From an uncultured Pirellulaceae bacterium (GTDB taxonomy: Bacteria; Planctomycetota; Planctomycetia; Pirellulales; Pirellulaceae), in NCBI GenBank assembly GCA_937921995.1, contig CAKZVF010000099.1, positions 1 through 54,817 of the forward strand: DNA of 54,817 bases. Direction: 5' to 3'. Positions 24,997-34,760 of the stretch are shown here, piece after piece. The first letter of the stretch is position 1. Each line of letters opens with the position of its first letter. Under the pieces are notes generated by a model, which saw only the letters and a program-made list of their open reading frames with translations, did no database searches and was not told the DNA's origin. The position numbers were made by a program, and so were the translations under genes.

Positions 24997-26550
24997 CTAC
25001 CTGAGCTTCAGCGCCTTCATGCCTTTTTCGATCGCCGTTTCAGACGTTTCTAGAATCTCGGACTTCTCATCGGGCGAGAAGAACCAATCCGAGCGCCATG
25101 CGATCGTCAGCAAAGCGATCATACACGCGGCGCCCATTACTGGATTTACCATCATCAACAGCGGCGTCGCCACGCAGGCCCAGATTCCGCCATCCGTTTT
25201 ACAGCCAAAGCAGTGATTAAATCCAAACACCATCAACAGATTGATCAAGTTCCCAAGCGTCGTCGCGATGACGGCTCCGTTGAGCCCCATCACAGGAATC
25301 AATGCCATGTTCAGCAATATGTTTGAGAGCAATCCGACAAAGATCGCCAGCGCGGCCCACTTACCTTTTTCGGCCACCCATAAATAGTTTTGTCCGACAA
25401 TAAACAGGCAGAACCAAGTGCAATAGACCAACGTCAATGGGAGTACTCCCAGGCCCGCGTCATAACGGCCTTCGAGAATCCACGTGAAGAGAATTGGAGA
25501 CAAAAACATTACAAGAATTCCACCGGCGGTGAAACCGAGCGCCACCAGCTTGACCGTCCAGTTCAATTGCTTAATCGCTTTTTCAGACTTACCAGCTTCC
25601 CAGTGTGCACTCATAAAAGGCAGCAAAACGCCGGCCAACATCGCCGCAACGCTAACAAACAGCAGCGGCACGACGCGACCGCTGTGATACTGCCCAACCA
25701 ATCCCTGTGCAAGATCCGCGGGAGCGGCAGACCAATGGATCAACATATAGCGATCCGAGACTTCGAAGAAGTTGTGGCAAACGTTCGACGCCCACAACCA
25801 TATTGCAAACGGAGCAATTCGTTTCCACATTTCGATATGACCGAGATCGGCACCATCGTTGTTGATTTCTCCTCGAAATTTCCAAAGCACCCACAGCGCG
25901 GGCAAAATGCCTAAAACACACGCCGCCGCATAGCCAACCGCTGCCGCCGAAGCGCTGTCGTCCCAGATCCAAATCAGCCCCGTACCGACAACGGCAAACA
26001 CGATGCCTGTTACAAATCGCATCGCCGTCACCACTTTGACTTGACGCAACGATTCCATCAACGAGGAAAGAAAATTCGAAAGCGATACGATCACCAGCGC
26101 GAAAGCGAGACCGTACACGACACCAATTTGTTGGTCGGATCCAAAAATCAGCTCCGACACTGTTCCTGGGAAAGCGAAGATCACGCCCGCCATCAACAGC
26201 GTCATCACGGCACTGACAAAACCAATTCGAACGATGAAACTACGGAGCTGCCCCCGGTTGCGATAGTATTCTGAAAATCGCCCAAAACAGCCCGGCAAGC
26301 CCAGCACCGCAAACGGTGCCAGCAGCATCAAAAAGCTCCATACCATTGACCATTGGCCAAGTTCTTGATCGGTCATAAACCGGCAGAACAAAATCCCACG
26401 TACAAATCCGATGATTTTCTGGCCCACCGTCATCAACAGCGCAAACACAACGCCAGCAGCGATCGTATCGGAGACCATTTTTGGTGCCGACGTACGTTGC
26501 TGGTCAGTTGCTGTTAGCAGACCTGCTTTTTTTGTGGGAGCTGAAGCCAT
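24997..26550 (-). CDS. Oligosaccharide/polysaccharide flippase (MOP superfamily)
   Basis: A 517-aa membrane protein with about 14 hydrophobic helices spread over the whole length. Typical Wzx-like features are the first helix pair (GVVFALLMTVGQKIIGFVRG), the GLPGCFGRFSEYYR segment, and paired helices with a central soluble loop near residues 225-250. Such proteins flip undecaprenyl-linked glycans across the inner membrane. No glycosyltransferases or other polysaccharide genes flank it here, so the glycan is unknown. Start ATG 26550. Confidence 0.82.
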   Translation of the reverse strand: MASAPTKKAGLLTATDQQRTSAPKMVSDTIAAGVVFALLMTVGQKIIGFVRGILFCRFMTDQELGQWSMVWSFLMLLAPFAVLGLPGCFGRFSEYYRNRGQLRSFIVRIGFVSAVMTLLMAGVIFAFPGTVSELIFGSDQQIGVVYGLAFALVIVSLSNFLSSLMESLRQVKVVTAMRFVTGIVFAVVGTGLIWIWDDSASAAAVGYAAACVLGILPALWVLWKFRGEINNDGADLGHIEMWKRIAPFAIWLWASNVCHNFFEVSDRYMLIHWSAAPADLAQGLVGQYHSGRVVPLLFVSVAAMLAGVLLPFMSAHWEAGKSEKAIKQLNWTVKLVALGFTAGGILVMFLSPILFTWILEGRYDAGLGVLPLTLVYCTWFCLFIVGQNYLWVAEKGKWAALAIFVGLLSNILLNMALIPVMGLNGAVIATTLGNLINLLMVFGFNHCFGCKTDGGIWACVATPLLMMVNPVMGAACMIALLTIAWRSDWFFSPDEKSEILETSETAIEKGMKALKLR

Positions 26551-26893
26551 TGATCGGGTAGGGTGGTGGTTGTGGAAAAAGGAAAGGTGGCGGGTTGTGG
26601 ACTGCAGTGCTCAAGTGTTGGTCACGCACAACGCACCGAGGGAATCAGCACGCCAAAGGAACCAAAACTCTTTAGAAGGGTGGCAACTTTCTCGATTGTT
26701 CGGGTTATTCTGTTTCAGCGCTAACGATGGTTGACAATCACCGTGTGTTTTTACACAGCGACATCCGACCCAATGCCTAAAAAAGATCCGCGCGACCCGC
26801 ACAACGAAAAAGAACCGCAGATCTTTCGACATGCGACTCTCAAAATCAAACTTAAATCTACGCGTTACTCGTTCATCCCATTCCGCAACACGT
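26551..26893. other. Intergenic region upstream of the flippase
   Basis: About 340 bp without a supported gene; it holds the flippase promoter on the minus strand and the 3' end of the amber-split gene. I see no RNA or repeat. Confidence 0.35.
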
Positions 26894-27415
26894 TTACTTA
26901 TTTTGCTGGGAGGGGTCCATCGTCGAGTACAGCCGAGTTGTCTCGTGTTGTCCGCCGAGTCCGTTGTTGGTCACGTCTCGGACGTTGCCATGCTCCTGAC
27001 CGGTGATCGAGTTGTTCCAAACGTAACCCTGCGAGTAGCCCGAGACATTACCGTAAGCATCGTAAATCGGCTTACTCACCCAGCGTTTGGTTCCGTTGTA
27101 TTGGCTGCCGTTTCGACCGTAGTCGAAATAGGTGTTATCGACTTGCCCATTGCGAGTATCTAATCCACCGGTCCACGGATTGACGCCCGCGATCTAGTTG
27201 GGCGATACCATGACAGGATACTGAGGACGTTGAAAAGGCACGATGGGTGTGGGGAAATGCGGATGCCCTCCGATTTGGTGCGGGTGGCTGCCGGGGATCA
27301 TGTGACCATTGATATGGTAGATTGGTCCTTGAGCCGATGCATCCTGTGCAGCAAAAATCCCCATCACTGCAACCAATAAACTTGCCACTGCCGAAACTGT
27401 AATTTTGTTTTTCAT
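26894..27415 (-). pseudogene. Secreted small protein gene split by one in-frame TAG
   Basis: The minus strand from ATG 27415 encodes a signal peptide (MKNKITVSAVASLLVAVMGI...ASAQ) and a His/Pro-rich segment, then stops at TAG 27194-27196 after 73 codons. Reading past that codon, the same frame stays open for another 99 codons with coherent sequence rich in Asn, Gly and Tyr (VNPWTGGLDTRNGQVDNTY, SKPIYDAYGNVSGYSQGY) up to a stop at 26894. So one codon separates two halves of a plausible ~173-aa secreted protein. It may be a recent nonsense mutation, a short functional product, readthrough, or a sequencing error. No family is recognised. Confidence 0.65.
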
Positions 27416-28157
27416 CTTTTCATCCCTTTTAAAAAGTTAGTTCACCTTGAAACAGATTCAGTAATCCGCTTGATCAGCAAATTGCCGTCGACGTTTTACT
27501 GAAAAATAACATTCGCATTGGCCGTGCCAAAAGTGTCCAACTTTTAAAAAACGCATCACTCACTTTTACAAAACCCAATGATCGCTTGGGAAGAACCTTA
27601 AAACAAATTCCAGCCCTCTTGATGGATGCCTTCGACACCGCACGCGCACGAAGCTGGTTCGTTAAAATAAAAATCCCAGCAGCGTCATCACTTTGACTTC
27701 AATGTCTCGCGAGAGCGACACGGTGGGCGATCTCTCTTCATGGCGTCGCAGTTTTCACAAACGGTAAACACAAACGATTAACTACGCCTAAGCATCAAAG
27801 CCCGTTGATTCAATAGACCTTGACGATAAACCTTCGCGATGAAACTTCACGAAATGCCCTCGCGAAATGGCCCGTCGCATCCATTTCCGTCGTCGAGATC
27901 GCCTAAATGCGTTGGCGAACAAATAGCGCTCCTTTGCATGTTTTTATGAGGGCTTAGCCCAAAACACGTCCGAACTACCAATTTCCATACAAACACAGGA
28001 TCTCAAACGTTCTTTTAACCGCTTCACCGTTGCAGCTGAGCGTGATAAAATTTTTCCACTCCGTGTTATATCGGAGCGTTAGATGGGGACGCCTCCCCTA
28101 TTCATCATTATCTGGTCAACTCCGTACCAGACTGCCAACCTTCTGGAAGACGATTCC
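27416..28157. other. Long divergent intergenic region upstream of tex
   Basis: About 740 bp with no convincing gene. It is AT-richer than its surroundings and holds the promoter of the small secreted gene (minus) and of tex (+). An open frame joins tex from 28083, but its residues are unlike Tex N-termini. I found no tRNA, riboswitch or repeat; a small RNA cannot be excluded. Confidence 0.35.
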
Positions 28158-31100
28158 ATGAACATCGACCTCGCCGTTGTCGCTCGCGACCTTCGCCTAC
28201 CTCCTGAAAAAATAGAACGTTCGGTTCAACTGTTGGATGAAGGCAACACGATTCCCTTCATCACGCGCTTTCGGAAAGACCTCACCGGCGGTCTCAACGA
28301 AGAACAGCTTCTGGCAATCAAACAGCGTGTTGCCAGTTTGAGGTCCTTGGCCGAACGGAAAGCGTTCATTCTGAAGTCGATCGAGTCTCAGTCGAAGCTG
28401 ACGGATGAGCTTTCCAAAGAGATCGAGAAGGCAAGTACCGCGCGGCGACTGGAGGATCTCTATCATCCCTTTAAAGCCAAAAAGCAATCCCGTGCCCAGA
28501 CCGCGCGGCATCAGGGGCTTGAGCCATTGGCCGAAGATATTCTTGCCGGCTCCACGCCTGACGTTGACATGTCAACCCGCGCGACGGACTACGTGCGCGT
28601 CGATAAAGGTCTGACGTCCGTCGACGAAGTCATCAAAGGCGTCGGCGACCTGCTGGCTGAAAAATTCAGCGAAGACACCGAACTCCGAAGCAAGCTCCGT
28701 ACGATCTTATGGGAAACAGGCGCGCTGGTATCGCAATCCGCGGCGCCCACGCAAACGCCCGCGCCTGCCAACCCCAAACCTAAGGCTAAGCCCAAGCCTA
28801 AAAATGCAGCTGGCAAACCTGCGGCTGAAAAACCGGCGGCAGAGAAACCCAAATCGGATGAACAATCGGAGCCCGAAACCACCGGCACAGCTCCAAGCAC
28901 CGCTGACGCAACCGCGTCCGCCGAAACCGCGACAGCTGAAGTTTCTCCAACTGACGCTCAGGTTCAAGATGTGGCCAAAGCCGCAGACGCTACGCCGCCT
29001 ACGTCTGAAAAGTCTGAAACGTCCACCACATCTGAAACGTCGGCACCCTCTAGTGAGACAACCGAAACTCAAACTCAACCGACCAGCACATCGGCTGAAG
29101 CAACTGGCGAAACACCCGCGGCTGACGACAGCGCGACACCTGCCGAAGTAGATAAAACGACACACAAAATGTCCGCTGGTGAGAAAGAAGCTTCCGACGA
29201 TGCCGATTCAAATCCTGCCGCCGACAAAGAAACGCTCAAGCCGACCGAACCCGAAAAACAGCCGCCCACGGTTGTCGCAGACCCCGCCGCGGAATCACAA
29301 GTCGTTGCCGATGCTGGTGCCGATTCCGATACTGGCACCGTTGCCGAGGCTGCTTCCAAAGGCGGTGAGGCAGCCGCTGAAACCAGCGGTATTCAGCCCA
29401 GTTCGCAGGAGCCAACGACTGAGGTAGCGGCCCCCGCAGATGTCAAACCAAACCCGGAAAAAGCGGCTGCCGACGCAACCCCTGCCAAACCGGCTGCGAA
29501 AAAGAAACGCAAAAAGAAAAAGAAGAAGAAAACCGACACGGCTTTTAAAGACTACTACGATTTCAAGCAAAAGTTGAAGTCGCTGCCTCATCACCAGGTC
29601 CTCGCGATCAACCGCGGCGAACGCAGCAACCGACTGAAGGTCAAAATTGCCTACGACGAACAGAAGGTTACCGATACGGCGATGGAGCACTTGGTTCCCG
29701 AAGACCATCCCTTTAAGCCATTCCTACAAAAATGCGTTCAGGATGCACTCACCCGATTGGTCATCCCCAGCTTGGAACGTGACATCAGGCGTGAACTGAA
29801 TGAGAACGCGGAGAAACACGCCGTCAGCGTTTTCGCGTCGAATCTGAAAAATCTTTTGCTGACTCCGCCGCTGCGTGGCCGACGAGTGATGGCGATTGAC
29901 CCGGGCTTCAAAAGCGGTTGCTCGCTGGCAATCCTCGACAGCCAAGGCCAATTCATCGCCTCAAGCCACCTATTCGTTGTGGGAAACAAACAGCGCCGAA
30001 AAGAAAGCTGCGAAAAGGTGGCGGCTTTGGTCAAAGAGCACAATGTCGACATGATCGCGATCGGCAACGGCGTCGGATGCCGCGAGACGGAGCAATTGGT
30101 TTCCGACGCAATCTCCGAATCGCTGGCCGATCATCCGGTGCGCTATGTGATTGTCAACGAAGCCGGCACCAGCATTTACTCGACCAGCGAAGTCGGCCGC
30201 GAGGAACTTCCTGATCACACTCCGGCGGTCCGCAGCGCTATTTCGATCGGTCGCCGTTTGCAAAACCCTATCAGTGAATTGGTGAAAATCAGCCCGGCCA
30301 ACATCGGTGTGGGCATGTACCAGCACGACGTCAAAGCAAAACATCTCGCCGAATCCCTCGATGAAGTGGTCCAATTCTGCGTCAACCGCGTCGGGGTCGA
30401 CGTCAACAACGCCAGCCCTTCGCTGCTGAAGTTTGTATCGGGCATGAACGCGCTGACCGCCCGGCGCGTCTATGAGTACTGCAAAGAGAACGGTGGTATC
30501 AAAAACCGTCAACAGCTGAAAGAAGTCAGCGGGCTTGGCGACGCGACCTTCGTCCAGGCCGCCGGTTTTCTGCGCGTCCGTGATGGCGACAATCCCTTGG
30601 ATTCGACTTCCATCCACCCCGAAAGCTATGAGATCGCCGAAGACATCATCCGACGCGCAGACTCAACCCCCGCCGAATTGTTCGCGCCTCGCAAACCAAA
30701 GCCATCGAATGAACCGGCAGCAGCAGCAGCAACGCCAACGGCGGATGTGGCTGCCGCTTCTGAATCGACTGATTCGACTGATTCGACTGACGCCGTGGCT
30801 TCGACAGATTCCGCCGCACCTGAAACTTCAGCGGTAGACACGCCGGACCCAACGGAAGCGGCGGCTGATACAGCGCCGGAGAAAACCGAAGCATTGCCCG
30901 AAGGTTCTGATTCGGACGCTGCGGACACCTCTAAGCACACCAAACGCAAAGAGATCATCGACCGCATCGCGGCGCTGGACCTTGACGCCATCGCAGCGGA
31001 AAAACAAGTCGGCAAGATGCTGATGACGGATCTCGTTCGCGCCATTAAGAAGCCATTGTGGGATCCGCGTGACAAAATCAGCAAACCAATCTCACGTCGC

Positions 31101-31613
31101 GGCATCCTTAAAGCCGACGATCTTAAACCGGAGATGCAGTTAGACGCTCAGGTCGTCAACGTGGTCGATTTTGGTGTCTTTGTCGACATTGGATTGGGCG
31201 AAAGTTGTCTGGTCCACGTCAGCCAGCTGTCGACGCGCTACATTAGTGATCCGCAAATGGTTTATGCGGTCGGTGACGTGATGAAAGTTTGGGTTGCGGA
31301 GATCGACGGGGAACGCCGGCGAGTAAAATTGACGGCGATCCGTCCGGGATCGAAGAAAGAAACAGGTCGCGGACGGCGTCGAAGTGAATCAGGAGGTCGA
31401 GGCAAGAAACCTAGCGGCGACCGAAAACCTTCCCACGCTCGACCAAAATTCCAGCGGAAAAAGACGGTCTATCGACCGCCTGCGAAACCGAAACCAGTCA
31501 TTCCCATCACCGACGATATGCTCAAAGGCGATGCCCCGATGCGATCGTTTTCGGATCTGCTGCAGTTTAAAAAGAAGACGCCCGATGACTCTAAAAAGAA
31601 CGGCGAATCATAG
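28158..31613 (+). CDS. tex: Tex-family RNA-binding transcription accessory protein with large insertions
   Basis: A 1151-aa protein, against ~770 aa for usual Tex. Domains in order: N-terminal helical/HTH region (LRLPPEKIERSVQLLDEGNT, FITRFRKDLTGGL), YqgF-like RNase H fold (MAIDPGFKSGCSLAILDS), helix-hairpin-helix region (VNNASPSLLKFVSGM, EVSGLGDATFVQAAGFLRV), and S1 domain (DAQVVNVVDFGVFVDIGLGE). Two non-family segments interrupt it: ~265 residues rich in Ala, Thr, Glu and Pro ending in a lysine run (DNA ~28737-29537), and ~85 acidic Ala/Ser/Asp-rich residues (~30690-30950). A basic tail follows S1. All core domains are intact. ATG 28158 is preferred over the frame start at 28083. Confidence 0.92.
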   Translation: MNIDLAVVARDLRLPPEKIERSVQLLDEGNTIPFITRFRKDLTGGLNEEQLLAIKQRVASLRSLAERKAFILKSIESQSKLTDELSKEIEKASTARRLEDLYHPFKAKKQSRAQTARHQGLEPLAEDILAGSTPDVDMSTRATDYVRVDKGLTSVDEVIKGVGDLLAEKFSEDTELRSKLRTILWETGALVSQSAAPTQTPAPANPKPKAKPKPKNAAGKPAAEKPAAEKPKSDEQSEPETTGTAPSTADATASAETATAEVSPTDAQVQDVAKAADATPPTSEKSETSTTSETSAPSSETTETQTQPTSTSAEATGETPAADDSATPAEVDKTTHKMSAGEKEASDDADSNPAADKETLKPTEPEKQPPTVVADPAAESQVVADAGADSDTGTVAEAASKGGEAAAETSGIQPSSQEPTTEVAAPADVKPNPEKAAADATPAKPAAKKKRKKKKKKKTDTAFKDYYDFKQKLKSLPHHQVLAINRGERSNRLKVKIAYDEQKVTDTAMEHLVPEDHPFKPFLQKCVQDALTRLVIPSLERDIRRELNENAEKHAVSVFASNLKNLLLTPPLRGRRVMAIDPGFKSGCSLAILDSQGQFIASSHLFVVGNKQRRKESCEKVAALVKEHNVDMIAIGNGVGCRETEQLVSDAISESLADHPVRYVIVNEAGTSIYSTSEVGREELPDHTPAVRSAISIGRRLQNPISELVKISPANIGVGMYQHDVKAKHLAESLDEVVQFCVNRVGVDVNNASPSLLKFVSGMNALTARRVYEYCKENGGIKNRQQLKEVSGLGDATFVQAAGFLRVRDGDNPLDSTSIHPESYEIAEDIIRRADSTPAELFAPRKPKPSNEPAAAAATPTADVAAASESTDSTDSTDAVASTDSAAPETSAVDTPDPTEAAADTAPEKTEALPEGSDSDAADTSKHTKRKEIIDRIAALDLDAIAAEKQVGKMLMTDLVRAIKKPLWDPRDKISKPISRRGILKADDLKPEMQLDAQVVNVVDFGVFVDIGLGESCLVHVSQLSTRYISDPQMVYAVGDVMKVWVAEIDGERRRVKLTAIRPGSKKETGRGRRRSESGGRGKKPSGDRKPSHARPKFQRKKTVYRPPAKPKPVIPITDDMLKGDAPMRSFSDLLQFKKKTPDDSKKNGES

Positions 31614-31616
31614 AAA

Positions 31617-32102
31617 ATGGATTTTGAGAAACGGCTCGAACAAGCCATCCAACGTGGTCAGCAAAAAGGTTCCGCGCAACGCGACCAGCAACGCCAACAG
31701 TCGCTCAGCGCCGAAGAACTTCGGAATCGGCACAATGATTTCCGGTTAGACCTTTCGGACTACATCGAAACGCACCTGAAGAAAATGGCGTCGCATTTCC
31801 CGGGCTTCGAGTTCGAAACGATCTACGGTTCGCGCGGCTGGGGTGGCGCTATTTATCGCAACGACATCACGCGCGGTTCCGACGGCCGCGCTGGATCGTT
31901 CTTCAGTCGTATCGAGATGACGGTTCGTCCTCAGAACGAATACAACGTCGTCAACATCGCGGGCAAGGGAACGATTCGCGATAAAGAGCTGTTCAACTGG
32001 AATCACTTTGTCGATCTGCCAGAGGCCAACAAGGAAGACTTCCACGCGAAGATTGATGCTTGGATCATGCAATTCGCCGAACAATTCGCCTCGCGTCCGT
32101 AA
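31617..32102 (+). CDS. Conserved small protein downstream of tex
   Basis: A 161-aa soluble protein starting 3 bp after the tex stop, so probably translated with it. The first ~35 residues are a Gln/Arg-rich coiled-coil-like helix (RLEQAIQRGQQKG). The remainder is a compact alpha/beta segment with a distinctive aromatic stretch (FEFETIYGSRGWGGAIYRND) and a later FNWNHFVDLPEANKEDFHAK. No named family is recognised. The tight coupling to tex suggests a role linked to RNA or transcription, but this is inference. Confidence 0.75.
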   Translation: MDFEKRLEQAIQRGQQKGSAQRDQQRQQSLSAEELRNRHNDFRLDLSDYIETHLKKMASHFPGFEFETIYGSRGWGGAIYRNDITRGSDGRAGSFFSRIEMTVRPQNEYNVVNIAGKGTIRDKELFNWNHFVDLPEANKEDFHAKIDAWIMQFAEQFASRP

Positions 32103-32117
32103 TGCAAGACCCGCTAT

Positions 32118-32921
32118 CTATTGGGGAAGTTGATATCGCCAACGAGCTATCAATGCCCTGATGCGCTGTGCGTTTAAAAAGACGTCGGTCGATGCCCTTA
32201 TACCGCCTTCGTCTAAAAAACGCTGCCACGTCTCCTCATTTGGATACGCTGCCATCGGTATGCGTCCGAAACGCACGGTTTGCTCAACTAGCTCTTCGTG
32301 CTCTACGCCTTCCTCCGACAAAAGGCACATCGCCGCTGTTGTATAAAAGGCTCGCAGATCATCCGCGTGACGCAAAGACGCTGGTTTCCGCAGATCGTGA
32401 CGGAGGTCAAAATCAAACCACGTCGCCGACCTCCCGTCGTCGGAAATAATAACGTTCGTAACCGACGCATCGCCGTGGCTCAGCAAAACCGGTTTTCCAT
32501 CGACGACAATTTCAGTCTGGTGAAGTCGATAGAGCGCCTCAAGTGCTAACTTCAAGCGTTCGACCACTTCGTCAAACGGCAACTCGCGGCCTGCTGCATC
32601 GACAACATCGCAGAGAGGTTTGCCAGAGATTTTAAACAGTAGCAGCCCGCGCGGCGTCTGTGATGGAACATCAACGCCTTGGGCTTCGTGGATCGCTCCC
32701 TCCCATTGCTGCCATTGACGCCGGTGAAGAACGCGCACCGGGGCTCGCCGAAACCGGAAGACGCAATTTCCCAGCACGATCAAAATCCAGCTGAACCAGA
32801 GACGCTCTTTACGTATAAACTCGCCGCCTGAAATCGTCTCACGAGTCACACGATTGATACGCACCCGCGCGATGCACCAAGCCAGCGGTTTCATCAGGAA
32901 AGAGAAGAGCAGATGCTTCAT
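32118..32921 (-). CDS. Protein-kinase-fold protein (Kdo/RIO-like kinase relative)
   Basis: A 267-aa protein. The catalytic-loop pattern LSHGDASVTNVI (His-Gly-Asp with downstream Asn) and a metal-binding WFDFDL match the kinase-like superfamily used by APH, RIO and lipopolysaccharide-core kinases. A clear N-lobe lysine is harder to place. The N-terminal ~60 residues are basic and hydrophobic (WFSWILIVLGNCVF), suggesting peripheral membrane association. Phosphorylation of an envelope sugar is possible but unproven. It converges with the tex-linked gene with a 15-bp gap. Confidence 0.65.
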   Translation of the reverse strand: MKHLLFSFLMKPLAWCIARVRINRVTRETISGGEFIRKERLWFSWILIVLGNCVFRFRRAPVRVLHRRQWQQWEGAIHEAQGVDVPSQTPRGLLLFKISGKPLCDVVDAAGRELPFDEVVERLKLALEALYRLHQTEIVVDGKPVLLSHGDASVTNVIISDDGRSATWFDFDLRHDLRKPASLRHADDLRAFYTTAAMCLLSEEGVEHEELVEQTVRFGRIPMAAYPNEETWQRFLDEGGIRASTDVFLNAQRIRALIARWRYQLPQ

Positions 32922-32997
32922 AACGTTTTTCGATTGCTACGAATTGCGTGCTCTGCAAAGTTCACAACAACCGACAGAAATCAGCTCCGCATTCGAT

Positions 32998-34743
32998 TCA
33001 TTTTTTCGCGGTTTTAGATCGCGCGAAATCCACTTCCGCCTCCCAACGACGGACAACCTTTTCAGCCTCTGCGACGACCAGGGCCTTCGCATCGCGTGCT
33101 TCTCTCAGCGGCGCTGTCTCATCAGCCAAATTTCCAATTTGTTCGGCTAACACCGCCAGTTCAATCGCCAATTTCGATTCGTTCCCGTCCGCCGCAGCCA
33201 GTTCCGCAATCTTGGCGACGGAGTCTTGTTTTAGCTGCTGAAGTTCTACCGTTCCTGCGGCCAGTGCCTTTTCTGCCATTTTCAATTCGTCGGCCGCTGT
33301 CGTCACAACTTCTGAACAACGGGCGATGCGCTGCGCGATCATGGGCGGGTTGGAATCGAGCGATGCGATCTTCTCCGCTTGCCCAAGCTTCCAAACCAAG
33401 ATCTCCCCACGCCAATCTCCGGCGATGACACGTTTGGTTTCTCCACACCATGCCACCGCCATGCCGACGTCGACCAAGCCTTTGAATTCGCCATCGGCTT
33501 TTCCATCTTGTTTCCAGCGTTTCACTTTTTTATCGCGTCCGGTCGTTAAGACGCGGCCATCACTGGCAAAGGCGACGCCGGTGGCACCTTCGCCATGAGC
33601 ATCCCACGATCTGAATTGCTTACCGCTTTCATTCAACCACAACCTTGCCGTTTTATCTTCGCTGACCGAGGCGAGCATTTTTCCATCGCTTCGCCACGCA
33701 ATCGAAGTAATGCTTTGCTTGTGTCCGGTTAGATTGAGATTCTCATTTCCCGTGGAGGCATCGGAGACGATCAACCCGCCGTTGCGATCAGCGGTCGCCA
33801 AATTCTTTCCATCGGGCGAAAACTCGATCGCGGTGATCCACTGCGTATGACTGTTGATCTGATATCGCTCGGCGCCGTCGGCGACCGAGAACACACGCAC
33901 CACTTTCTTCGGTCCACCCAATGCCACCCATTGATGATCCGCAGAAATATCAGCGGCCAACACGGAATCCAGTTCATCGCCAATCGTTGTGACGACGGTA
34001 CCTTTGGCGACGTCCCAGATCACGACTTTCCCCGATGCTCCACCGACTCCACCGGCCATCAACAGCAGTCCACCGTTTCGGCTGAACCGTAAATGTTCCG
34101 GGTTGCCATACTCAAACGGTACAATGCCGATCAGTTCAAACGTGTTTGTGTCGTAAAGCAAAACCTGCTTTGGCAACGCGATAGCAGCGATTGGTGACCA
34201 AGGATTCGTCGCGATGGACCGGATCTGCGATTTCCGCGCCGTGTGAAGCTGCGGCTCCAAAGACAGTCGAGGCGGCGTCGGAGGATTTTCGGGGCGTTTG
34301 TTAGCGTCCTCAGCGACCGCAGTGAGGTCGACTTTTGGTTTCTTGCGTTTTGCGGTGCTGCCTGAGTTTTCCAAAGCGCCTTTATCAACCCATTGCTTCA
34401 GCAGCGCGATTTCGGCGTCGGGGATCTTATTGCCGCCGGGCGGCATTTCGGGTGATTCGTCATGAGTGACCAAGCTGACCAGATAACTATCGTCGACCGA
34501 GAACGGCTCGATCACCTCTCCGCTGCCGCCGCCCTGCATCAAGGTAATGAAGCTGGTGACATCCAAATCGGCTTCGGTACGGTCCCCGTTATGACACGAA
34601 GAACAGCGACGGGCCAGAATGGGTTTGATGTGATCATCAAAGGTTATTTTCTCTTCTTGGGCTGGGCAGGGCGCAGCGAAACTACAGACGGTGGCGATGC
34701 CGACCAACGTCGCAAAGATCAAATTTTGGATGTAGTTTCTCAT
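32998..34743 (-). CDS. Secreted planctomycete-type cytochrome c/WD40 protein
   Basis: A 581-aa exported protein with signal peptide (~1-28). Residues ~33-115 are a planctomycete cytochrome c domain: heme site RRCSSCHNGD (CxxCH) and Met-ligand region PEMPPGGNKIPD, ending LLKQWVDKGA. Residues ~175-450 form WD40 blades (FSPDGKNLATADRNGGLIV, AWRSDGKMLASVSEDKTARLW, FASDGRVLTTGRDKKVKRW). The C-terminal ~130 residues are a predicted coiled coil. Such proteins are typically encoded with DUF1501 and DUF1549/DUF1553 proteins, as here. Start ATG 34743; a heptanucleotide repeat begins 18 bp upstream. Confidence 0.88.
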   Translation of the reverse strand: MRNYIQNLIFATLVGIATVCSFAAPCPAQEEKITFDDHIKPILARRCSSCHNGDRTEADLDVTSFITLMQGGGSGEVIEPFSVDDSYLVSLVTHDESPEMPPGGNKIPDAEIALLKQWVDKGALENSGSTAKRKKPKVDLTAVAEDANKRPENPPTPPRLSLEPQLHTARKSQIRSIATNPWSPIAAIALPKQVLLYDTNTFELIGIVPFEYGNPEHLRFSRNGGLLLMAGGVGGASGKVVIWDVAKGTVVTTIGDELDSVLAADISADHQWVALGGPKKVVRVFSVADGAERYQINSHTQWITAIEFSPDGKNLATADRNGGLIVSDASTGNENLNLTGHKQSITSIAWRSDGKMLASVSEDKTARLWLNESGKQFRSWDAHGEGATGVAFASDGRVLTTGRDKKVKRWKQDGKADGEFKGLVDVGMAVAWCGETKRVIAGDWRGEILVWKLGQAEKIASLDSNPPMIAQRIARCSEVVTTAADELKMAEKALAAGTVELQQLKQDSVAKIAELAAADGNESKLAIELAVLAEQIGNLADETAPLREARDAKALVVAEAEKVVRRWEAEVDFARSKTAKK

Positions 34744-34760
34744 GAAGTTTTAGGGGCCGA

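Noticed and set aside
28704..29710. Long overlapping open frames on both strands inside tex
   Set aside because: They are shadows of the low-complexity insertion; the forward Tex frame has conserved domains on both sides.
32118..32921. Aminoglycoside phosphotransferase (antibiotic resistance)
   Set aside because: Only the general kinase motif is shared; the basic hydrophobic N-terminus fits an envelope kinase-like protein better.
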